A DNA stretch of 64,000 nucleotides from Roseibacillus sp. (GCA_028821775.1 JAPKFB010000013.1:1-64000), one strand, 5' to 3'; counted from the first letter of the stretch, positions 16,700-25,145 are shown. Made by a program: numbers and translations. The notes: a model not told the origin generated them from the letters alone.

Positions 16700-17452
16700 A
16701 TGCGAAATTTCTTCACCATCTTTTGCAAAGAACTGCGCGGATTCTTCCTGAGTCCGTTCGGGTGGGTGGTCCTCACCCTCGTAACGATTATGCAGGGCTG
16801 GTCCATGTCAGGGGCGATGAAAGCCCTGCAGGACGCGCCGATTCCCGAGAGCCTGGTCTACATCGTCTTTCACATGCCACAGTTCTGGTTTTACTTCCTG
16901 GTCATCTTCCCGCTCATCACGATGCGACTCTTTTCGGAGGAAGAACGAGTCGGCACGCTCGAAACCCTCCTCACCGCCCCGGTTCAGACCTGGCAACTGG
17001 TGTTCGGGAAATACTTCGCCACCCTCGGATTCTACGTCATTCTCTGGATTCCGGCCTTCATTCAGTTCCAGCTCTTCTCGATTCTGACTGATGTCCCGGC
17101 TCCTTTTAGCTCGGGCTCCCTCTTTGGGGCCTTCCTGCTCATCTTTCTCATGGGCTCACTCTTTATTGCGATTGGTTGCCTCGCTTCCTCCCTCACCTCC
17201 AGCCAGATCATCGCCGGAGTGGTCACCACCGGGCTCCTCTTCATCCACTACTTTCTCGGCTACCTGACGGTCATCTACAGCGACCGCTTCGCGGCCGCTC
17301 CGGTCATCCGTTACATCGCCTCCAATGAACACCTCCGTTATTTTTCCAAGGGTCTCATCGATAGCCGCGCCATCGTTTATTATCTCACCGCTGCCGCCTT
17401 CTTCCTCTTTTTGACCCACCACGTCATCAACCGCCGCCGCTGGAGAAGCTAA
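16700..17452 (+). CDS. ABC-2 type permease, GldF-like
   Basis: A 250-residue membrane protein with six hydrophobic segments, the pattern of ABC-2 permeases. The start at the ATG at 16700 gives MRNFFTIFCKELRGFFLSP, the usual short amphipathic helix before the first membrane segment. The motif FSEEERVGTLETLLTAPV after the second segment is the conserved coupling region of this family and is the piece expected to contact the ATPase. A Ser-rich segment GCLASSLTSSQIIAGVV follows in the fourth helix. The gene follows the ATPase by one base and is followed by the GldG-like gene after two bases, so the three proteins should be made in similar amounts. Confidence 0.92.
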   Translation: MRNFFTIFCKELRGFFLSPFGWVVLTLVTIMQGWSMSGAMKALQDAPIPESLVYIVFHMPQFWFYFLVIFPLITMRLFSEEERVGTLETLLTAPVQTWQLVFGKYFATLGFYVILWIPAFIQFQLFSILTDVPAPFSSGSLFGAFLLIFLMGSLFIAIGCLASSLTSSQIIAGVVTTGLLFIHYFLGYLTVIYSDRFAAAPVIRYIASNEHLRYFSKGLIDSRAIVYYLTAAAFFLFLTHHVINRRRWRS

Positions 17453-17454
17453 CG

Positions 17455-19014
17455 ATGGCCAAAGACCAACAGGCAAACGATGAGGAACCGGTTCGCAGTG
17501 CGGCCCGGGAGTCGGTCAATCGCGTCTCGACCGGCACTCTGGTCGCGATCCAGCTCCTCTGTGGCTGGATCCTTTTCGTATCCATCAATTATCTCGCCGC
17601 CACCAATCACAAGGCCTGGGACCTGAGCCAGAACAAGCACTTCACCCTCTCGACCCAGACCGCCAGCCTCCTCAAATCGAGCCTGCTCAAGGATCGTGAG
17701 AAACCCGTCCAGATCATTGCTGTGGTCCGCAGATCATCCGCCCACTACGTGCGCCTGCATGCCATGCTGGAAGAATACCAGCGCCTTGCCGGGGGAAAGC
17801 TCACTCTTGAGTTTGTCGATCCCATCCGCGACACCGATGCCACCCTGGGGATCGCCGCCACCTACGACACTTCCTTTGTTGAAGATGTCGTCATCATCAA
17901 TGCCGCCCCTCCCGTCTCTCCCCTGCCGGAAGATGCGGAAGATCGTGAGGACCATGCTCGCAGGATGGAGACTCTGACCAAGTCGCACATTCGCTATGTC
18001 GCGGTGCAGGACATGCTCGTCTTTGGCGCCGACACGAGATTGGAGCGTCGCCTGATCGGCTACCAGGATGAAGACCAGCTCAGCTCCGCCATCCGGCGCG
18101 CTATTGAAGGCACCCCGCGCAAGTTCTATCTCCTCGCAGACAAGAGCCAGGTCGCAGGCCAAGAGGAAGATGCTCCTTGGGATTTCCTGAGCCGGACCTT
18201 CAAGAACCTCAATATCGAACTCGTCCCCGTCCGCGTCTCCGGAATGGAAAAGATTCCCGAGGATGCGGCCGGAGTGGCCCTCGTTGCTCCACGCTATGAT
18301 TTGGATCAACGAGAGCTCGCAGTCTTCCGCGAGTACTGGAACCGCCCGCGCGCCGCCGTGTATATCGTTCTTGATCCAACCCTGAAGCAGCAACCGCCCC
18401 AACTCCGCGCCTTCCTTCGCGAACATGGCGTGACTCCCCGCGCGACGCGACTCTTCACCATGCAGGGCAATAAGCAGGTCTATGACGTGGCGGCCACCTT
18501 CACCAACGTCTCCGCAGTGGGAGACCTCGGAAACGCCTCCACCCTCTTCGAAGGAGGCTGCAGCACTCTCGAGATCCGCGAAAACGCCGCGGATCTCGAT
18601 CTCCGGAGGATCGAACCCTACCCCCTGGTGAAGGCGCTCGACCGATACATCGCCCAACCGCTCGACGGTTCCGCACCCCTTCCCGGCCCCCATTACCTGG
18701 GCGCCTCGATTTCCCGCGGCAATGAACGCAGCGACACTGTCGGGGATGAAACCGCCCGCATGATCGTGGTCACCAACGCCGATTTTCTACGCCCCCGCAA
18801 ACGCCACAAGGAGCACATCGACTTTTTGCGCAACACCACAAACTGGCTTATCGGTCGCGAGGAGTTGATGGGAATCGGCCCCATGCCCGTCAAGCATTAC
18901 AAACTCCTTCTCCCCGCCTCCAAAGTTTCCTTCGCCAATATGCTGAATGTGATCTTCATTCCGGGAGCCCTCATGCTCGTGGGGATTTCCGTTTGGAATA
19001 TTCGCCGGGCCTGA
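17455..19014 (+). CDS. GldG-like ABC system auxiliary protein
   Basis: A 519-residue protein with one membrane segment near the N-terminus (about residues 24-44, LVAIQLLCGWILFVSINYLA) and another near the C-terminus (about 497-515). The long stretch between is predicted periplasmic and matches the GldG/'ABC-type uncharacterized transport system' layout. It has a KHFTLSTQTASLL segment just after the first helix, then FVDPIRDTDA and VVRRSSAHY motifs, and a later NTTNWLIGREELMG element near the second helix. In Flavobacterium GldG forms the transporter with GldA and GldF. Here it follows the permease by two bases. There is no sign of other gliding genes, so a different role, such as envelope export, is likely. 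Confidence 0.87.
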   Translation: MAKDQQANDEEPVRSAARESVNRVSTGTLVAIQLLCGWILFVSINYLAATNHKAWDLSQNKHFTLSTQTASLLKSSLLKDREKPVQIIAVVRRSSAHYVRLHAMLEEYQRLAGGKLTLEFVDPIRDTDATLGIAATYDTSFVEDVVIINAAPPVSPLPEDAEDREDHARRMETLTKSHIRYVAVQDMLVFGADTRLERRLIGYQDEDQLSSAIRRAIEGTPRKFYLLADKSQVAGQEEDAPWDFLSRTFKNLNIELVPVRVSGMEKIPEDAAGVALVAPRYDLDQRELAVFREYWNRPRAAVYIVLDPTLKQQPPQLRAFLREHGVTPRATRLFTMQGNKQVYDVAATFTNVSAVGDLGNASTLFEGGCSTLEIRENAADLDLRRIEPYPLVKALDRYIAQPLDGSAPLPGPHYLGASISRGNERSDTVGDETARMIVVTNADFLRPRKRHKEHIDFLRNTTNWLIGREELMGIGPMPVKHYKLLLPASKVSFANMLNVIFIPGALMLVGISVWNIRRA

Positions 19015-19027
19015 ACAAGCCGTTGGC

Positions 19028-21019
19028 ATGCAGTCGCGCAAACTCACTGTCATCCTGATCCTCGCCACCTGCCTGGTCGGCGGACTGGCTTCGATGCAAC
19101 TCGCCCGCAACGATCTCGGGGCGCTCTTGGGCGCTCCCTCACGACGGATTGGGGAAGAGCTTTATCACGACTTCAACATCAAGAAGAATGAAGTCCATAC
19201 CGTGGTCATCACCAACAGCACCGGTGAGCTGGCAGAATTTACCAAGAGAAAGGGCGTTTGGCTCATGCAGAGTCCCGTCCGGGACCGGGCGGACTATCGT
19301 AACCTTCAGCGCATCGTCTACTTTTCCCGACACCTCAAGGTCGAAGACATCATCCGGCGCCAGGACACCACTCTCGAGGAGATTGGCATGCGGGCGACCG
19401 AGGCCCATCGGGGCCGCTTCCATATCACCCTGAAGGACAGCGCCGGAAATTCCCTCGCCGACTACCGACTCGGTCGGCGTTCCGCCTGGCACCGGCTCAA
19501 CGAGAAGGAAGGCACTCTCACCGAGACGTTTTTCGTGCGTCCCGCCAAGAAGTCGCAAAAAGACAACATCTACGTCTGCTCAGCACCGGATATCATTAAC
19601 CCCAGCGTCCGAAGTATCCTCGACCGCGGATTTGAACGCCTTCGCGATCACCACCCCTTTCTCTTCGACAAGACCGCGCTCTCCGACATCATCATCAAAC
19701 GAGGCGGCGGTGAGATCGTGCTCTCGCGCACCAAGCTCAACGCCCCGTGGCGCATGAGTAAACCTCTCGAATCACGCACCAAACCCGAAACCATGGCTGG
19801 TCTCATCCTCGGACTTTTTGAGCTCGAGGCCGTGCAAATCCACGACCGGAAATCGGTCACGATCCCGCCGGGCCCTCCCGGACTCGAGATTGATCTCATG
19901 CGCTTCGGATCCACCGGGGCTCGCATCCCGCACCGCTCCAAGATGACGGTCATGCCCCCGAAAACAGCCGATGCAGATACCGTTTACGCCACCATCAGCA
20001 CCAGGCCCGGATTGGTGTTTGAGATCCCCTACAAACCAGTGAGAGGGCGAATGGCGCTCGGACAACTCCCTCTCACGGTCGATCAACTCCGCAGCCGCAC
20101 CCTCGCTTCACTCGACATCAGAGTCCTCGAGTCAATCACCATTCACAGTCTCCGCCAGGTGGACCCGATCGAGATCTTCCTAGGATCCCAACAGGGAAAT
20201 CGACGCTGGATGCTCAGTCTCCGTGGCGAGGCCGCCCCCGCCAACGAAGTCGCCTTGGGCGCCCTTCTGCATGGGATCTCCAACAACGAAGTTCTCAGCT
20301 TTGTCTCCGATGCCGCCCGCGATCTTGGAGCCTTCGGTCTGGCGCCCCCTCAAAAACGCCTCCTTCTCAGAGGAAAAGGAAACACCTCCCTCGACCTGCT
20401 ATTCGGCCGGGGCGACGATGGGAAATTCTACGCCATGAGACGCGGCTCCTCAACCGTGGCCGAGATCGATTCGGGCACTTTCACCGCCATCGCAGCCGGC
20501 CACCATGACTGGCGCGACACTCTCCTCATGCCCTTCTCGATCGTGGATTTGAGAATCATGAAACTTGAGGGACCCATCCGTGCGCCCCTCGCAGATCCCG
20601 CCCTCACCCTGAACTATGACTTCCTCGATGAGAGTTGGACCGCCCGCCAGTTCGGCGAAGATGTCACTGCCATCCTGGACACTCAGAAAGCGAACCACTT
20701 CATCAAGTTGATGGAATCCCTCCGCGTCGAAAAATGGCTGGGTGAAACCTCACCGGCGGCCCAACGCGCGCTCCTCCGGCCAACCTTCCGCTTTACCGCC
20801 CTCTTCCAGCAGATCAGTATCGAGGGCGTCCGCATCGGCATGCGGGAATCGTCCTTCGAACTTGCCCCTGCCAGCCGCTCCTCACGAAACCGCTTTTACT
20901 ACGGCAGACTCTCAGGTGACCCCCACTATTTCGTGATCACCACGGATGCCCACCGTGAGATCACCACGCAACTCGTCGATCACGGGGGCTCCGTGATCCA
21001 GGCCCCCACCACAAAATAG
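19028..21019 (+). CDS. DUF4340-type periplasmic protein of the Gld-like operon
   Basis: A 663-residue protein with a single N-terminal membrane anchor (LTVILILATCLVGGLASM) and a large periplasmic part. The pattern resembles DUF4340, which is repeatedly found after GldG-like genes. Several blocks of the type 'ITNSTGELAEFTKRKGVWLM' and 'LSRTKLNAPWRMSKPLES' look like repeated beta-rich units in which a Trp-containing strand ends each unit. Repeats of this form are characteristic of the family. It starts 13 bases after the GldG-like stop. The role is unknown; an assembly or substrate-binding function with the ABC exporter is inferred from synteny only. I am sure it is a gene, less sure of the exact family boundary. 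Confidence 0.75.
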   Translation: MQSRKLTVILILATCLVGGLASMQLARNDLGALLGAPSRRIGEELYHDFNIKKNEVHTVVITNSTGELAEFTKRKGVWLMQSPVRDRADYRNLQRIVYFSRHLKVEDIIRRQDTTLEEIGMRATEAHRGRFHITLKDSAGNSLADYRLGRRSAWHRLNEKEGTLTETFFVRPAKKSQKDNIYVCSAPDIINPSVRSILDRGFERLRDHHPFLFDKTALSDIIIKRGGGEIVLSRTKLNAPWRMSKPLESRTKPETMAGLILGLFELEAVQIHDRKSVTIPPGPPGLEIDLMRFGSTGARIPHRSKMTVMPPKTADADTVYATISTRPGLVFEIPYKPVRGRMALGQLPLTVDQLRSRTLASLDIRVLESITIHSLRQVDPIEIFLGSQQGNRRWMLSLRGEAAPANEVALGALLHGISNNEVLSFVSDAARDLGAFGLAPPQKRLLLRGKGNTSLDLLFGRGDDGKFYAMRRGSSTVAEIDSGTFTAIAAGHHDWRDTLLMPFSIVDLRIMKLEGPIRAPLADPALTLNYDFLDESWTARQFGEDVTAILDTQKANHFIKLMESLRVEKWLGETSPAAQRALLRPTFRFTALFQQISIEGVRIGMRESSFELAPASRSSRNRFYYGRLSGDPHYFVITTDAHREITTQLVDHGGSVIQAPTTK

Positions 21020-21112
21020 CCGCCGGCCTCCATTTTTTTGCGTCCCCATCATCTCGCACGTGTTTCGGCTTTCCTCCTTCGACTCTCTGCTGAAGACTCT
21101 GCTCAACTACCG

Positions 21113-21598
21113 ATGAGCGAAACAAATTTTGACCGTCCCGAACTTCCCGCCTTGGGAATCGTTGCCAACTTAGAGGAAGAGGATCGGCGTCTCCTGAGCG
21201 ACTATGGGGAATTTCTTCCCGTTCAGGACGGAGATACCATTATTAATGAGGGTGCCGATCAGGATTCTCTCATTTTTCTCATCTCCGGTCTCCTCCACGT
21301 GTTCACCAATAAGGATGACAGCATCGTTCTCCTCGCCCGAGTCTCTCCCGGCGAATCCATCGGTGAAATGAGCTTGTTCGATCCAGGCAAAGCCAGCGCC
21401 TCTGTCGTCGCCAAGACCTTCAGTCAAATCTGGAGAGCCCGCCGGAACGATCTCGATGATTTCCTCCTCGCCTACCCGGAAGCGGCGGGACGATTGATGA
21501 TCGGCTTACTCTCGGAAATGTCGCGGCGCCTGCGCAACATGAACGAAAAACTCTCCTCCGCCAACCTTCAGAACGCCCTCCAGGAATTCTTCCACTAA
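21113..21598 (+). CDS. Cyclic-nucleotide-fold protein without HTH domain
   Basis: A 161-residue protein with one CRP-type beta-roll (about residues 12-125) and a C-terminal helix. The glycine positions of the beta-roll are clear (VQDGDTIINEGADQDSLIFLISGLLHVF). The phosphate-binding cassette reads GESIGEMSLFDPGKASASV. The expected Glu is present, but the usual Arg that grips the cyclic phosphate (the R in PRxAT) is absent, so the protein may bind another ligand or none. There is no DNA-binding domain, and the last 30 residues are helical and may form a coiled coil. I chose the ATG at 21113. It lies 93 bases after the Gld-like operon and four bases before the DUF3307 gene. Confidence 0.85.
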   Translation: MSETNFDRPELPALGIVANLEEEDRRLLSDYGEFLPVQDGDTIINEGADQDSLIFLISGLLHVFTNKDDSIVLLARVSPGESIGEMSLFDPGKASASVVAKTFSQIWRARRNDLDDFLLAYPEAAGRLMIGLLSEMSRRLRNMNEKLSSANLQNALQEFFH

Positions 21599-21602
21599 TG
21601 CC

Positions 21603-22028
21603 ATGCTGGACCTCGATCAGGTCGCCTATAACCCGTGGGGTGCAACCGTCGTATTTTTCGCACTGCTCATTACCCATGCGTTGGGCGACTTCGCGTGGCA
21701 AGGCAGCTTCCTTTTCCAGGCCAAGAACAGGAATGCAGATCAATCCCTTTTCTTTCCCAAGGGTGCTCCCCGAGGACTCTGGTGGAACGCCCTCTTCGCT
21801 CACGCGCTCATTCACGCCGGTGGCGTATGGCTCGTCACCGGATACGTCGTCCTCGCCTTCGCAGAACTCGTCCTCCACAGCGTGATTGCCTACGCCAAGT
21901 GCGAAGGATGGATCAGTTTCGCGCTGGACCAGACCCTCCATCGCATTTGCAAACTGATTTATGTCGCACTGCTCTATGCAAACTGCGCCGGCCTTGATTG
22001 GAATCCGCTGGATTCCGATCAACTCTAA
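21603..22028 (+). CDS. DUF3307-family membrane protein
   Basis: A 141-residue protein with about three or four membrane segments. The family feature is an N-terminal segment in which ALLITHALGDFAWQ places Asp and His in a membrane helix, followed by a charged loop and HALIHAGGVWLVTG. DUF3307 proteins are usually of this size, with a few His/Asp residues in the membrane, and have no established function. The ATG is four bases after the preceding stop, so it is probably co-transcribed with the cyclic-nucleotide-fold gene. A 490-base gap follows. Confidence 0.75.
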   Translation: MLDLDQVAYNPWGATVVFFALLITHALGDFAWQGSFLFQAKNRNADQSLFFPKGAPRGLWWNALFAHALIHAGGVWLVTGYVVLAFAELVLHSVIAYAKCEGWISFALDQTLHRICKLIYVALLYANCAGLDWNPLDSDQL

Positions 22029-22519
22029 GAGAACCTGCCTCGCCAGGGAGCTGCGCTCGGCCGAGCGTGACCAAGATTGTCAACGACGTGCGCATCTTTC
22101 ACCCGTCTGCTTCCACCAGAAAAGCCAAGGTGGGCGACGTCATCAAGGACAGAAGAGCCACCCTTCAGACCGGACACCGTTCCCGCCAATCCAGACAGAT
22201 GCGGAATGGCTCCCTCGTGCCCGCCCATCGAGGCCGCGGTCCTGACGGTCGCGGTCCGGGTCCGGGGGCCATGAATCAAAGAGGCCTCCTGAACGATTTC
22301 GCCCGCCGTCTGCACCGGGGGTGCGAGGACAACCCTGGGCCACCGCCTCCTCCCGGGCCATCGCCTCCAGGAGGGAATCCTCAGTGCGACGCTAACAATC
22401 CATAATCCCTTCCCCTGAATCGAGGGATTCCGTATCGCCCTCGATCACAGTAAAGAGATTACCCGATCCATACTACCGAGCCCTTGATTCCGGCCGCTAT
22501 CTTTTGAACACTCGGAAAG
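22029..22519. other. 490-base intergenic region, no gene recognised
   Basis: Short frames exist on both strands, but their translations are Arg/Pro/Gly-rich as expected of GC-rich noncoding DNA. An AATCCCT/AGGGATT inverted repeat lies near 22400-22428 with a 12-base loop and no T-tract. I looked for RNase P, tmRNA and SRP RNA core motifs and did not see them. It separates the Gld-like/DUF3307 genes from the sigma-factor cassette and presumably holds the latter's promoter. Confidence 0.3.
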
Positions 22520-23212
22520 ATGGCCAACGAACTGGATCTCGAACTCGTCCACGACGCACTCGCTGGAGACACCGCCGCTTGCGCCAAAATTGGGGGCGAC
22601 GAGATGTGTGGCTGGATCCAAGCCGTACTGGTCAAACGAGGCGCCTCGCCCACCGAGGCCAAGGATCTCACCGCGGACGTCTTCGGCGACTGTTTTGGGC
22701 GCCTCGGCGACAGGCCCCCTCTCCTCAAAGCTTACAATGGCGTCGGCCCCCTGCGCCCCTTCCTTTGTCGCGCGGCCCTCAACCGCCTGATCGATCTCAA
22801 GCGGCGCCAACGCTTCCAAGGATCCTTGCCCTCCCGGAGCTACGAGGATGCCCCAACCGACGAATTTGACCTTCTGGAAGGCGAAAGCGACCCGGCCTCC
22901 GACGACAATCTTGTCAATCTCCTCCGCGACGCCCTCATTCATGCCTTTGAACAGTGCAATGCGCGGGACCTCATGCTCATGCGCTTGGTCTCCATTTACG
23001 GCGTCCGCCAGGAGTCCGTTGCCCACGCCTTGGGCTGGAGCCAGTCCAAGGTGAGCCGCGCCATTGTAGGGGTTATGGCACAAATTCGGGCGAGTACGAT
23101 CGAGGAGCTTCAGAAAGCTGACCCCTGGCTGGAACTCGATTGGACCGATTTTTTAGGCCTTTGCCGCAACTCAACGGAGTTCCTCGTTGGGATTTCTGAT
23201 CAGAAACACTGA
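22520..23212 (+). CDS. Sigma-70-like (ECF-type) RNA polymerase sigma factor
   Basis: A 230-residue protein. Residues 1-100 look like sigma region 2: SPTEAKDLTADVFGDCFGRL followed by GPLRPFLCRAALNRLIDLKRRQRF, the basic helix that would open promoter DNA. Residues about 150-210 look like region 4: an HTH in YGVRQESVAHALGWSQSKVSRA, where the SQSKVSR helix should read the -35 box. The linker is acidic (APTDEFDLLEGESDPASDDN). A C-terminal extension of about 35 residues follows the HTH. It is the first gene of a four-gene run (71-residue protein, GAF protein, subtilisin-like protease). Inference: it controls these or other genes in response to the GAF/protease partners. Confidence 0.82.
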   Translation: MANELDLELVHDALAGDTAACAKIGGDEMCGWIQAVLVKRGASPTEAKDLTADVFGDCFGRLGDRPPLLKAYNGVGPLRPFLCRAALNRLIDLKRRQRFQGSLPSRSYEDAPTDEFDLLEGESDPASDDNLVNLLRDALIHAFEQCNARDLMLMRLVSIYGVRQESVAHALGWSQSKVSRAIVGVMAQIRASTIEELQKADPWLELDWTDFLGLCRNSTEFLVGISDQKH

Positions 23213-23261
23213 ATAATTCACTCTCAAAGTCGTCACCCCAGAGAGCCTACCTGCAAACCAC

Positions 23262-23477
23262 ATGGATACCAACTTCCAGATCCTTCATCAGTTCCTCGAT
23301 TCCTTCTCTCCCGTGGGAGCCCGGAGCACGGATGTGGTGACGCCTGAACTCGAAACTTCCCTTCAGAGCTTTGCCGCCGGTAACATCGAAGAGTCGCAAC
23401 TCGAAGACCTTTCGCGCGAACTTCTCGCCAACGAAACGGCTATGGAGCGCCTTGCGACCCTTCTCAAGGGAGGGTAA
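23262..23477 (+). CDS. 71-residue acidic protein between sigma factor and GAF gene
   Basis: A small protein, mostly helical in prediction by eye, with the pattern of the N-terminal region of anti-sigma proteins: EESQLEDLSRELLANETAME followed by RLATLLKGG. It has no Cys, so it is not a zinc-finger anti-sigma factor, and has no membrane segment. It ends in Gly-Gly. Its location 49 bases after a sigma gene suggests a regulator of that sigma factor, by partner-switching or a small anti-sigma role. It could instead be an adaptor or substrate for the protease two genes downstream. I do not recognise a named family. Confidence 0.65.
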   Translation: MDTNFQILHQFLDSFSPVGARSTDVVTPELETSLQSFAAGNIEESQLEDLSRELLANETAMERLATLLKGG

Positions 23478-23491
23478 CCCCTCTCCGCCTC

Positions 23492-24010
23492 ATGAACCTT
23501 GCCGCTTCTAGCCCTTCCGATTGGATTCATTCGGGTCTCGTCGACGAAATCACTTCCAATCTCCTGAAGGAGCTCCTCTCCCGCTCGGCGGAAAGGGTCC
23601 GCGCCCGGAATACCGCCCTCTGGATTTCCTCCGGAGAATTTCTCGAGCCCATCCTTGGATCGGGCCCCCATGCCGACCACTTCGTCGGCAAGTTCCGCCA
23701 ACCCCTCGACCACGGAATCATCTCTTATGTCTTCGCCTCCGGGCAGCCCGTCTGTGAAAATGCGATCGCTGCCAACCCACAACACAGCCCGCTCCTCGAC
23801 CAGCGCCTCGGAATCAAAACAGATGCCATGATCGCTGTTCCTCTAGTGGTCGATGGCGAAATGACCGGCGTGATCACCTGTGTTCACACCCGCCTCGCCG
23901 ATTCATCGGAGGCTCCCTCCGGTTTCGATGCCGCCGACCTGGAAGAGTTTGAATTCGCCGCGGCCTGCCTCGGCCGCCTCTTCGAAGCTTCCCTGCGCAA
24001 CGCTGGATAG
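23492..24010 (+). CDS. GAF-domain protein
   Basis: A 172-residue stand-alone GAF domain. Landmarks are the helix ELLSRSAERVRARNTALWI, the QPLDHGIISYVFASGQPVCEN segment typical of GAF domains (a Gly-Ile-x-Gly-x-V-type turn at G-I-I-S-Y-V) and the strand pair DAMIAVPLVVDGEMTGVITC. The C-terminal helix DLEEFEFAAACLGRLFEASL would mediate dimerisation. There is no attached output domain, so it must act through a partner. It is 14 bases downstream of the 71-residue gene and seven bases upstream of the protease ATG. The ligand cannot be deduced. Confidence 0.85.
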   Translation: MNLAASSPSDWIHSGLVDEITSNLLKELLSRSAERVRARNTALWISSGEFLEPILGSGPHADHFVGKFRQPLDHGIISYVFASGQPVCENAIAANPQHSPLLDQRLGIKTDAMIAVPLVVDGEMTGVITCVHTRLADSSEAPSGFDAADLEEFEFAAACLGRLFEASLRNAG

Positions 24011-24017
24011 ACTCACG

Positions 24018-24776
24018 ATGGGCGAGCCTTGGATTAATCCTGACGAAATCCGCATCGCCTTGCAAGAAGGCGATGGCGCCGGAGTTCGGATCGCCATTCT
24101 CGATTCGGGAGTGGACACCACCCATCCGGGACTCGGCATGCTCGATCTCGCGGACGACGTCGCCATTGTTTCGGAAGGTGGCCGCATACGCGTCAAAGAA
24201 GAAAGCGACGGCGATGTCTTTGGGCACGGTACGGCCGTTACGGGAATCATTCACCAATACGCGCCCAAGGCCACCCTGGGGTCATTTCGGGTCCTTGGCC
24301 ATTTCAAGGAATCGCGGGCCGCAGTGATCCGGGAAGGGGTACGGGAAGCCACCCGGCGAGGATACGACATCGTGCAGTGTAGTTTCGGAGCGCCCGCCCG
24401 GGCCCGCGATGCGGCGATCTACAAGGGCTGGGTTGATGCCCTCTACCTGCGCGGCGTTCACATCGTGGCCGCGGGATCGAACAGCGGATTCCAAACCGCC
24501 GAGTGGCCAGCTCATTTTCCCACCGTGATCGCGGTAGGCGCAGATCCCCTCAGCCGCGAGCACCTCGTCCGCGCCACCGAGGGATTGGTCGAATTTCTCA
24601 CCCGCGCCGAGGAACCCAAGGCCTACTGGCCAGGCGGGGGCACTCGCCAGCTTGTGGGCAGCAGTTTCGCAGCCCCCCGGGTCGCGGGCTGGCTCGCCCG
24701 CATCCTCTCTCTCCATCCCGGACTCCACCCCCTTCTCGCCAAAGCAGCTCTCCGCGCAGCCGCCCAACCATTCTAG
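24018..24776 (+). CDS. Compact cytosolic subtilisin-like (S8) serine protease
   Basis: A 252-residue peptidase S8 domain with an intact triad: Asp29 in AILDSGVDTTHPG, His70 in FGHGTAVTGI and Ser216 in GSSFAAPRVAG, with the oxyanion-hole Asn155 in AAGSNSG. There is no signal peptide and no propeptide, so it should act inside the cell and be active or controlled in trans. The catalytic motif has Ser-Ser rather than the usual Thr-Ser before FAAP. The ATG at 24018 was chosen because it directly follows the GAF stop and starts the folded domain; the upstream frame lies inside the GAF gene. As the last gene of a sigma/71-aa/GAF/protease run, it may cut a regulator or the small protein. Confidence 0.9.
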   Translation: MGEPWINPDEIRIALQEGDGAGVRIAILDSGVDTTHPGLGMLDLADDVAIVSEGGRIRVKEESDGDVFGHGTAVTGIIHQYAPKATLGSFRVLGHFKESRAAVIREGVREATRRGYDIVQCSFGAPARARDAAIYKGWVDALYLRGVHIVAAGSNSGFQTAEWPAHFPTVIAVGADPLSREHLVRATEGLVEFLTRAEEPKAYWPGGGTRQLVGSSFAAPRVAGWLARILSLHPGLHPLLAKAALRAAAQPF

Positions 24777-24850
24777 TCTAAGGGCTTGCGCCAGCGCGGG
24801 GTTATTTCATTGTGGGGCCAAGGCAAATTGCTTAATCTTTGTAAACCTTC

Positions 24851-25129
24851 ATGGAACTTGACCTGCTGGACGTCCACTTCGATCTGAAGGACATCAAACC
24901 TCGAGAGATCGAAGAAGTCTTGGAAGATCCCTTTTCGGTGCGACTCTTGCCGGATCAAGACCGCCCAGACGGAGAAGCGCGCTACTACGCTCTCGGCCGC
25001 ACGGTGACCGATCGCTATCTCTTCCTCTGTTTCTGGTCAGATGGAAAAAACGTGCGCGTCGTCGCGGCTCGCGATCTCACTGAAGCGGAACGAAAGTTCT
25101 ACGACCGCAAGTACGCCCAATTTAAATAG
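24851..25129 (+). CDS. brnT: BrnT-family toxin (type II toxin-antitoxin)
   Basis: A 92-residue protein resembling the BrnT ribonuclease toxins: a short N-terminal strand and helix ending in EDPF, then RYYALGRTVTDRYLFLCFW and a C-terminal RVVAARDLTEAERKFYDRKY. The last block matches the family's I-R-I-I-S-A-R-x-A-T-x-x-E-R-x-x-Y pattern, including the Arg thought to be catalytic. The N-terminus lacks the usual W-D-x-x-K-N motif, so it is a divergent member. BrnT cleaves RNA and is neutralised by BrnA. It is followed after 16 bases by a BrnA-like gene, which strongly supports the assignment. Confidence 0.8.
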   Translation: MELDLLDVHFDLKDIKPREIEEVLEDPFSVRLLPDQDRPDGEARYYALGRTVTDRYLFLCFWSDGKNVRVVAARDLTEAERKFYDRKYAQFK

Positions 25130-25145
25130 CCCCCCTCCCTGAATC

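Noticed and set aside
21998-22405. 135-codon frame overlapping the end of the DUF3307 gene
   Set aside because: Arg/Pro/Gly-rich with a poly-Pro tail, overlapping a better gene.
22029-22519. Possible structural RNA (RNase P, tmRNA or SRP RNA) in the 490-base gap
   Set aside because: No conserved core motif of these RNAs was seen on either strand.
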